This document shows, one piece after another, positions 21,693-27,201 of a DNA stretch of 27,201 nt. The position numbers and the translations under genes were made by a program. This stretch comes from CAZNNH01 sp964574335. GTDB lineage: Bacteria > Acidobacteriota > Vicinamibacteria > Fen-336. The stretch covers positions 1 through 27,201 of the forward strand of contig CAZNNH010000074.1 of the NCBI GenBank assembly GCA_964574335.1. The letters run 5' to 3'. Numbering within the stretch: the stretch's first letter is position 1; every line of letters starts with the position of its first letter. Under the pieces are notes generated by a model. That model was not told the DNA's origin. It searched no databases and saw nothing but the letters and a program-made list of their open reading frames with translations.

Positions 21693-22541
21693 ATGGAGAA
21701 CAGGCAGCAGCGGGCGACCTTCGGCGAGGCCATGTTCCGGCTGGACGAGCGGCTCTTCGTTCAACTGGACCTCGACCGCTACCGGGACGCCTCGATGCCG
21801 GGGAGCGGGAGCGGGGGCGGGTATCGATCCTACCAGCGGGAGCGAAGGTGGGTGGAAGGCTTTGCCGGTGCGGTCGGTGCGGCTCAGCGGCTGCTTCTGA
21901 GCGTGGCCCGAGGCATGGGGCTTCCGGAAACGATCACCGAGAGGCTCTGCTTCAACGTGAGCGAGCACGTCAGGCCGACCGGTGAGCTGCCTCGGCTCCT
22001 GGCCGCCGTGCGCGCGACCTACCGAGAGATCGTGGCGGCCGCCTGCTTCGACCACGGTGCCGCCATCCTGGCCGCCGTCGAGCAGGAGGGCGGATGGCCG
22101 CTGGGCCCGGCCGACGGCTTCACCGCAACCCTGCGCACAGACCATCAGCTCGCGCTCGACCGGACCCTCGACCAGCCGTTGGATCTGAACGCCCACCTGG
22201 AGCGGGCTCGGCAGATGGTGGACGAGGCGAAGGAGGAGAAGACCCATCCCGATGGGCGCCTGCTGTGTCACCTGATGCCCCTGAAGCGGGTGGCCGACGA
22301 CCTGGGCCAGCACCTGGCAGGTCTCGACGGCCCTCGACCGGAGCTCGGCGACATCCGCCTCCATGTGCTGAGCGTCGCCTCCGAGGCGCACAACGAGCCG
22401 CCGCCATCCCCTGGTCTCCTGGGCCGCCTGCTGGGTCGGGGCCGGGAGACTCCCGTGTGGCGCCCGCGAGACGGCCTGCTCGACCTCTACTGCACGCTGG
22501 TGCAGCTCGAGGGAGCCAAAGCGTCAGCCAGCAAACGTTGA
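21693..22541 (+). CDS. Protein of unknown function
   Basis: This 282-aa protein is not one I recognise. It appears soluble and mainly helical, with no signal peptide, transmembrane segment or obvious catalytic motif. A glycine/serine-rich stretch lies near residues 36-43. Third-position GC bias is strong, which supports real coding. The start at 21693 is preceded by GCAGGA; the frame extends 13 codons upstream. It follows the small HEAT protein gene by 28 bp, so the two are probably an operon. Confidence 0.65.
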   Translation: MENRQQRATFGEAMFRLDERLFVQLDLDRYRDASMPGSGSGGGYRSYQRERRWVEGFAGAVGAAQRLLLSVARGMGLPETITERLCFNVSEHVRPTGELPRLLAAVRATYREIVAAACFDHGAAILAAVEQEGGWPLGPADGFTATLRTDHQLALDRTLDQPLDLNAHLERARQMVDEAKEEKTHPDGRLLCHLMPLKRVADDLGQHLAGLDGPRPELGDIRLHVLSVASEAHNEPPPSPGLLGRLLGRGRETPVWRPRDGLLDLYCTLVQLEGAKASASKR

Positions 22542-22572
22542 CCGGCGCCGATCTGGGCAGATGTCACTGCTG

Positions 22573-24504
22573 TCAGCGACGCTCGGTCGGGTCGTTGGGC
22601 GGCAGGCTCCATGGACCGGCGATTACGTCGACACGCTTCCGTTGCCACCAGTCGAGTCCGTGGTCGCTGAAGCGGTACTGCCAGAGGACGAGGCGCACCT
22701 CTTGGGGTGGGCTGCCATCGAAGGGCGACGGCCCGAGCAACGCCAGGACGTCTGGATCGCCCCTCAGCACCGCCAGCAGCAGGCGGCCGAGCCACGGTTC
22801 GCCCTGAAGCCACGAGCCTGCGGCTGCGGCTGCGGCTGCGGAACGCGGGGCGAGCCTCTCCGCCCGCAAGGCCGCGAACCACATCTGCCAATCGAGGCGC
22901 GGCATGTGCGGGGCGAAGAACCTCGGGGCGCGCGCCGGGTCCCCGGGCTTGTAGCGGAAAGCCAGCGACGTCCAGGCGTCGTCCTTGGCCCGGCCTTCGA
23001 GCTGGATCTCGGGACGCGTCGTCGTCATGGTGCGAAACAGACCGTACGAGTTGCTGATGAGGAACGGGGACGCCAGGGCGGAAAGGGAGCGAAGGAGCCG
23101 GGGCTCGAGCTGCTGCAGCCGTCGTGAGTTGAAGGAGGCGAGCAGCGGTTCCACCTGGAGCAGCATGAGGGTCCCGGCCAGCGCCGTGACGAGGGGCCGT
23201 CGTGGCCGAGACGGACCCTCGTGGCTCGTCTCCGCTGGTTGCTGGCGCCCGACCAGAGCGCGCGGGAAGGCGTGGTCGTCGATGAGCGGGATACAGAGGA
23301 CCATCGCCAGCAGGTTGAGGAAGCCGTAGTTGCCGGTGACGGCGATGCCCAATTGGAGCCCGACGAAACCCCAGAACGCGATCAGGCGCGGGCGGCGGGG
23401 AGCGAAGACCAGGAACGGGAGGACCAGCTCCACGAAGAGCGAGAACGCGCACGACACCCGTTGCAGCCACGACGGCAGGTGACTCGCGTACCACGAAAGC
23501 GCGTTGGGGATCGGCTGGGTCCAGTAGTGGTAGTCGAGGGCCGTGAGATGGCGCCACGTCGGGTCGCCCCACGCGAGCTTGGTGACGCCGGAGCCCCACA
23601 TCAGCTTGAAGAGGAGGAGCCGCAGCAGCCAGATGGAAACCGGAGCGGGCGGGGGCTCGTGGGCCGGAGAACGGGGCCTCAGGTGGGCCCAGGGCGCCAC
23701 GAGCAGGGCCAGGAAGCCCGCCTCCGTCAAGAGGACGTCCCACTGGAACGACAGGAAGGCCTGGCCCAGGTGTACGAGGGAGAGGTAGAGGACGAAGCAC
23801 GCCGCGAACAGGGGCCCCTGCGACAGCCCCAGGGCGGCAAGCCCTGCGGCCAGCGCGCCGCCGTAGCACATGAGCGAGAGCGCGGTGTCGCCGGCGTTCA
23901 GCCAGCCCAGCGTCGGGACCAGGAAGAACGCCTCGCCCCCCCGCAGCCGGTACGCCCACGCGAGGAACTCCCCCGCCGGCAGCAGACCGGACTCGCCCAC
24001 CAGACCTCTCACCTGCACCGCGAGGGAGAGGAATGCCACGACGTACACGAGGGCCAGGGCGCGGAGGAACACGAAGCGCGTCAGGCGGAACCGGGGCGGA
24101 CCGACGAGGTCGCCCACCAGAAGGTGGACAACACGTGCCGCCAGCGGCCGGTGCGCGGCCACCTGCCGATAGCCCCACTCCGACGCCGCGGCGAACCCCG
24201 GCACCCGCCGGTGAGCGAGCAAGGGCAGGCGAACCCCCGCGATCGCCAACGCCCGGTACACGGCCTCGGCGCCCCGGCTGACACGTCCGTCCGTCTCCAC
24301 CAGATGGACGGACGCGGCGAAGGCCTCCCGCGGGATGTCGGGGAAACGTTCGGCCGCCGACTGGTAGGGCTCGAAGACGATCCGTTCGCCGGCGAGAGCG
24401 CGCAGGTGGTCCACGCTGCGGCGACAGAAACCGCATTCGCCATCCCAGATGACGAGGGGGCGCTCCAAGGATCTGATTGCACACCCGGCCGCGAATCTTG
24501 GCAA
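22573..24504 (-). CDS. DCC thiol-disulfide oxidoreductase domain fused to lipase maturation factor (LMF1-like) membrane protein
   Basis: The 643-aa frame begins with a DCC/DUF393 domain (about 15-125) whose redox motif is DGECGFC (C24-x-x-C27). The rest matches the lipase maturation factor family. It has many transmembrane helices (about 145-425), signatures such as FLSFQWDVLLTEAGFLAL, LMWGSGVTKLAWGDPTW and TGNYGFLNLLAM, and a soluble C-terminus with RYKPGDPARAPRFFAPHMPR and RLDWQMWFAAL. In animals LMF1 helps fold lipases in the ER. The bacterial role is unproven, but the attached thioredoxin-like domain would suit disulfide handling. The open frame starts at a TTG (24504) with no ribosome site, and another TTG lies at 24468 next to the DCC domain. 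The start is therefore uncertain and may have been affected by the damage upstream. Confidence 0.85.
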   Translation of the reverse strand: MPRFAAGCAIRSLERPLVIWDGECGFCRRSVDHLRALAGERIVFEPYQSAAERFPDIPREAFAASVHLVETDGRVSRGAEAVYRALAIAGVRLPLLAHRRVPGFAAASEWGYRQVAAHRPLAARVVHLLVGDLVGPPRFRLTRFVFLRALALVYVVAFLSLAVQVRGLVGESGLLPAGEFLAWAYRLRGGEAFFLVPTLGWLNAGDTALSLMCYGGALAAGLAALGLSQGPLFAACFVLYLSLVHLGQAFLSFQWDVLLTEAGFLALLVAPWAHLRPRSPAHEPPPAPVSIWLLRLLLFKLMWGSGVTKLAWGDPTWRHLTALDYHYWTQPIPNALSWYASHLPSWLQRVSCAFSLFVELVLPFLVFAPRRPRLIAFWGFVGLQLGIAVTGNYGFLNLLAMVLCIPLIDDHAFPRALVGRQQPAETSHEGPSRPRRPLVTALAGTLMLLQVEPLLASFNSRRLQQLEPRLLRSLSALASPFLISNSYGLFRTMTTTRPEIQLEGRAKDDAWTSLAFRYKPGDPARAPRFFAPHMPRLDWQMWFAALRAERLAPRSAAAAAAAGSWLQGEPWLGRLLLAVLRGDPDVLALLGPSPFDGSPPQEVRLVLWQYRFSDHGLDWWQRKRVDVIAGPWSLPPNDPTERR

Positions 24505-24543
24505 GCGCGGAGAGCGGCTGGGGGGTTGTCCGCCACCGATTCC

Positions 24544-24815
24544 TCACAGACCGGTCATCCGCTCCATCTGCTCGGGATACCGTGCTCCCAGGATCTCGAT
24601 CTTCGAGGCGGCGGCCTCGATCTCAGCCAGGTCGTCTGCCGTCAGCTCGATGTCGGCGGCGCCGAGGTTCTCCTCGAGCCGGTGCCGCTTGGTGGTCCCC
24701 GGGATGGGGACGATCCACGGCTTCTGCGCCAGCAGCCACGCCAGCGCGATCTGGGCCGGCGTCGCGCTCCTGCGCCCGCCGAGGGTGCCGAGCAGGTCGA
24801 CCAGGGCCTGGAGAC
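24544..24815 (-). pseudogene. Aldo/keto reductase, C-terminal fragment
   Basis: About 90 codons match the end of aldo/keto reductases. ATPAQIALAWLLAQKPWIVP and PIPGTTKRHRLEENLGAA form the cofactor-binding region, and YPEQMERMTGL is the terminus. Similarity stops upstream near 24815. The catalytic Asp-Tyr-Lys-His part and the barrel's first two-thirds are missing. Beyond the break the minus-strand frame stays open to 25440, but it only mirrors the DUF2255 and porin sequences on the other strand. Confidence 0.8.
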
Positions 24816-25150
24816 CTTCGATAGCTCGGACTACCGTGACGACGCCGTCACCTACGGCACCCCCACCTGGATCTGGTCGGTGGTGGTGGACGACTCGCTC
24901 TACGTGCGCGCCTACAACGGACAGGGGTCCCGCTGGTACCAGGCCGCGGTCCGGCAGAAGGCGGGGCGGATCACGGCCGCCGGGATGACGAAGGAAGTCG
25001 CCTTCGAGCCAGTCGACGGGCCGATCAACGACCGCATCGACGAGGCCTACCGGGTGAAGTACGGCGGCAGCCCGTACCTCGACTTCATGATCGGCTCGCG
25101 GGCCCGCTCCGCGACCGTCGAGGTCATCCCTCGCCCCCGGGGCACGCCTC
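24816..25150 (+). pseudogene. DUF2255-like protein, 5'-truncated
   Basis: From about 24830 the plus strand encodes most of a DUF2255-type protein (DDAVTYGTPTWIWSVVVDDS, then RWYQAAVRQKAGRITAAG, then IDEAYRVKYGG). Intact members are about 120-130 aa, and here only the first 15 or so residues and the start codon seem to be missing. The break coincides with that of the aldo/keto reductase. The frame runs on past the expected end to a stop at 25251, overlapping the porin remnant. No function is established for the family. Confidence 0.6.
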
Positions 25151-25539
25151 GTGACCGGCCGGCCGCTGACAGCCCTGGTGGTCACGGGCCTGCTGTCGGC
25201 GAGCGCCCTGTGCAGCGCCCAGGGCGCGACCGCGCCCCCGGACGTACCTGACACGCAGGCGCAACCCGAGCGTTCCATCGACGACCTGAACCTGATCGGA
25301 GCTGCGGTGCCCATGCCCGGCTTCTCCGACACGGTCCTTGGCGTCGACTCCGGCTTCCGTCGCGCGCTGTTCGGCAGGACGGTCTGGACCCGCTCGTCCT
25401 CGCTGACCGGCACGTACACGGCCCATCTCGCCCGCGGCAACTACTTGAGCCTCAGCCTCGGCTACGTGAGGGGCCGGCGATCTCGCCCCGGGTCGCGGAC
25501 CCGCTGACATTCACCGTGAACTGGAGTCTGTACCTGTAG
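25151..25539 (+). pseudogene. OprB-type carbohydrate porin remnant with internal deletion
   Basis: A GTG-started signal peptide (ALVVTGLLSASALCSAQG) leads into a sequence like the N-terminus of carbohydrate porins (NLIGAAVPMPGFSDTVLG, then DSGFRRALFG). At about residue 76 it jumps to C-terminal beta strands (SLTGTYTAHLARGNYLSLSL). A frameshift follows, and the last strand (ISPRVADPLTFTVNWSLYL) is read in another frame to a TAG at 25537-25539. Intact porins of this type are roughly 400-500 aa, so most of the barrel is gone. It is unlikely to make a pore. Confidence 0.65.
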
Positions 25540-25585
25540 AGCGGTGGCGCTGGGACTGGCGGCCAGCGCCCGAGAAGAGCCTCCG

Positions 25586-25833
25586 ATGAAGGCTTTCGTC
25601 TCGCGGCTCACGGCTCACGTTGGCTGGGGCTTTCGGCCTCGGCACCCTCTGCACGGCCACACCCGTCGCGCTGGATCCAGACGGGCCAGGCCCCCGAGCA
25701 GATCGTGGCGACCCGGTATGGAGAGGACGGATCCGTGGTCGCCCAGCGCCCGTGGGGCGCCTACCCGAAGGTCGCCCGCTGGGACGGCCGAGGCGTCCGC
25801 CGCAAGGCTGAGAGCTACCGCTGCGAGGAGTGA
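25586..25833 (+). pseudogene. Tannase/feruloyl esterase remnant with internal deletion
   Basis: An ATG at 25586 begins MKAFVSRLTAH. A signal-peptide-like stretch, LAGAFGLGTLCTATPVAL, lies just after it in another frame. From 25672, in a third frame, 53 codons match the C-terminus of tannase/feruloyl esterase proteins: WIQTGQAPEQIVATRYGED, then YPKVARWDGRG and a final SYRCEE. Everything between, including the catalytic core of a protein usually over 500 aa, is missing. Confidence 0.65.
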
Positions 25834-25853
25834 CCACACACCGCCCGGAGGTA

Positions 25854-26228
25854 TCAGGGCAGCAGCCGCAGGCCCTCGGGAACGAAGTGGCGGAAGTCGT
25901 CGTCCCGCGTCACGAGGGGGACGTCGTGGTCGATGCAGCTCTGCGCGATCAGCGTGTCGGCCAGCTTGGCCTTGTGCCCGGAGCCGATCAGACGCGCCCG
26001 GAGCCGACCCGCCCGTTGCCAGAAGTCCGCCCTCAGCTCGAGGACGGGGATCTCGAGAAGCAGCCTCTCGACCTGTCGAGGCAGGCTCGGATCGCTCAGC
26101 ACCTCACACAGGACCCCTGGGGAAAGGCAGGCCTGACTGTCGGCCAGCGCGAGGTCCGCGGCGTCGACGTCCGGGCCTGCCGAGCCGGCCAGGTAGTGAA
26201 CCAGGGAGCTCGTGTCGAGGGCGATCAC
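25854..26228 (-). CDS. vapC: VapC-type PIN-domain toxin
   Basis: The 124-aa PIN-domain protein has the four acidic positions of the RNase active site: D in ALDTSSLVHYL near the start, E in LCEVLSD, D in KLADTLIAQ and D in TRDDDF. VapC toxins cleave RNA, often tRNA or rRNA. The GTG start overlaps the vapB stop in a GTGA, which fixes it and implies coupled translation. It appears complete despite the damaged genes beside it. Confidence 0.88.
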   Translation of the reverse strand: MIALDTSSLVHYLAGSAGPDVDAADLALADSQACLSPGVLCEVLSDPSLPRQVERLLLEIPVLELRADFWQRAGRLRARLIGSGHKAKLADTLIAQSCIDHDVPLVTRDDDFRHFVPEGLRLLP

Positions 26229-26431
26229 CCGCGGTCCTCGCGCAGCGCCTTCACGTCGATCGACAGCTTCACCTGCCCCCGGAGTCGCCGGAGCCCCTCG
26301 TAGGCGCGGCCGGCGGCGACGAGCTCCAGCCCCCTGCGCACCGTCGCCGTGATGCCCTCGCCGGTCGTCCGTCTCGCTCGCCTGAGGAGGTCCGCTGGCA
26401 CCTCCACGGTCAGCTTCTGAGTGGCACTCAT
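26225..26431 (-). CDS. vapB: VapB-type antitoxin
   Basis: The 68-aa protein has a short N-terminal DNA-binding-like segment (KLTVEVPADLLRRARRTTG, ribbon-helix-helix style) and a basic C-terminus (LSIDVKALRED) that would bind the toxin. The start at 26431 is chosen to fit family length; the frame extends 8 codons upstream into the operator. With VapC it should autoregulate the operon. Confidence 0.8.
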   Translation of the reverse strand: MSATQKLTVEVPADLLRRARRTTGEGITATVRRGLELVAAGRAYEGLRRLRGQVKLSIDVKALREDRG

Positions 26432-26448
26432 GGCCCAGGATACCAGCA

Positions 26449-26464
26449 TCGTCACCAGTGACGA
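26449..26464. promoter_or_regulatory. Candidate vapBC operator
   Basis: TCGTCAC-CA-GTGACGA is a perfect inverted repeat with 7-base arms, 18 bp upstream of vapB. This is the expected position for antitoxin binding and autorepression. Confidence 0.55.
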
Positions 26465-26560
26465 GTATGGTCCCGCGGCGGCGGGTAGCTAGCCCGGCTC
26501 CAGCGGATGAGGCCGCCTCCTTCGAGATCGTGGCAAGGCTGCGGGGATACCTATTGGCTC

Positions 26561-26588
26561 TTGTTTCCGGCGGCTGCTGGCCTAGAAT
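26561..26588 (+). promoter_or_regulatory. Candidate promoter of the aminotransferase gene
   Basis: TTGTTT (26561-26566) and TAGAAT (26583-26588) are spaced by 16 bases. The -10 matches at five of six positions. The leader would be about 93 nt. Confidence 0.4.
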
Positions 26589-26687
26589 CCGGCCGACCTG
26601 GGTCGATGGCGCGATACTGCAACCCAATTGGACTTCGCATCCCAGAGCGCTCAGCATCGCCATCCGGCCGCTGTGAGGCAAGGCAGA

Positions 26688-27201
26688 ATGACGATTCTCC
26701 CGCCGCAACGCCACCTGTTCGACATCCCTGGGGATGTCGCCTACTTCAACTGCGCCTACTACTCGCCGCAGCTGAACGCCTCCCGAGATCGCCTGCACGT
26801 GGGAGTCGACGCGAAGAGCCGTCCCTGGGAGCGGCTCCCCAAGGACTTCTTCGAGGACGCAGAGACGCTCCGTGATCTGGCCGCGCAGCTATTCGGCGGC
26901 GACGCCGATGGCTATGCCATCATCCCTGCGGCCAGCTATGGATTGAGCACTGCCGCCCGCGCGGTGGAATCCCGCCTGCAGTCTGGAGATCGGATCCTGG
27001 TTGTCGAGGAGGCCTTCCCCAGCAACTACCTCCCCTGGGAGCGAGCGGCCCGCGAGAGCGATGCCGAGGTCGTGACCGTGCCGACGCCGGCCGCGGGAGG
27101 CTGGACGTCGGCGATCTTGGAGAGGATAGACCGAAGGACCCGGGTGGTGGCCGTGCCGAGCTGCCACTGGACGAACGGCGCCAGGGTCGATCTCGAGGCC
27201 G
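26688..27201 (+). CDS. Class V aminotransferase (PLP-dependent), 3' end off window
   Basis: The frame is open for 171 codons from an ATG preceded by AGGCAAGG to the window edge. The sequence follows fold-type I class V enzymes such as cysteine desulfurases and isopenicillin-N epimerase-like proteins. It has an early VAYFNCAYYSPQ, then PAASYGLSTAARAV where the cofactor phosphate is held, VVEEAFPSNYLPWE, and AVPSCHWTNGARVDL shortly before the expected PLP aspartate. The Schiff-base lysine lies beyond the window, so activity and exact subfamily cannot be judged. It is divergent from vapBC. Confidence 0.85.
   Translation, partial: MTILPPQRHLFDIPGDVAYFNCAYYSPQLNASRDRLHVGVDAKSRPWERLPKDFFEDAETLRDLAAQLFGGDADGYAIIPAASYGLSTAARAVESRLQSGDRILVVEEAFPSNYLPWERAARESDAEVVTVPTPAAGGWTSAILERIDRRTRVVAVPSCHWTNGARVDLEA

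Noticed and set aside
22487..25251. Very long frames 22487-24547 (minus) and 23221-25251 (plus)
   Set aside because: Both overlap the DCC-LMF1 gene and lack domain features; only the last part of the plus frame (from about 24830) is real, as the DUF2255 fragment.
1..27201. tRNA, rRNA or transposase genes
   Set aside because: None could be recognised by reading either strand, though a covariance-model scan was not possible.

Overview
The window is high-GC DNA with dense coding on both strands. The gene content points to a soil- or sediment-type chemoheterotroph: a membrane multihaem cytochrome fused to TPRs, an FG-GAP/VCBS protein of the CRTAC1 (ASPIC/UnbV) type, an NtrC-type regulator, DNA ligase D, class C beta-lactamase-like hydrolases, DUF1579, an OprB-type porin remnant and a DCC-LMF1 protein. 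This fits Acidobacteriota or a similar high-GC Gram-negative lineage. The phylum is an inference; no rRNA or marker gene is present.

Left block (1-8.8 kb), intact genes. A minus-strand pair encodes a membrane pentahaem cytochrome c with C-terminal TPRs and, overlapping it by 4 bp, a membrane-anchored FG-GAP repeat protein that runs off the left edge. A complete NtrC-type sigma-54 response regulator lies divergently. The gap between them holds a near-consensus -24/-12 promoter pointing at the cytochrome gene and inverted repeats about 110-150 bp upstream of the predicted start site. This looks like a self-contained sigma-54 switch for an electron-transfer operon. A three-domain ligD (phosphoesterase-ligase-polymerase) converges on the regulator.

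Middle block (8.8-15.1 kb), a mosaic. It holds an ArsR regulator fused in frame to half of a VOC/glyoxalase domain, a type II NADH dehydrogenase cut off at 185 aa, an HTH regulator plus serine hydrolase operon with a clear operator, an unidentified gene fragment, and a 706-aa serine hydrolase with ankyrin-like repeats. Copies of a structured repeat built on TGTCCGATTTCG lie just downstream of three minus-strand genes. Next to one copy is a 38-bp stretch similar to the resident ligD.

Right block (15.4-24.5 kb). It has an 820-aa patatin-like protein, a DUF1579 protein divergent from a collapsed WYL regulator, a cluster of two HEAT-like proteins around a metallophosphoesterase, an unrecognised 282-aa protein, and a DCC thioredoxin-like domain fused to a lipase-maturation-factor membrane protein.

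Right edge (24.5-27.2 kb). Fragments of an aldo/keto reductase, a DUF2255 protein, a carbohydrate porin and a tannase/feruloyl esterase lie side by side, each with internal or 5' sequence missing. They are followed by an intact vapBC toxin-antitoxin pair and the start of a class V aminotransferase.

The most notable points are the sigma-54/cytochrome module, the repeat at gene 3' ends, and the many genes from 9 kb onward that keep their ends but have lost their middles. No transposase, integrase, tRNA, rRNA or CRISPR array was seen.
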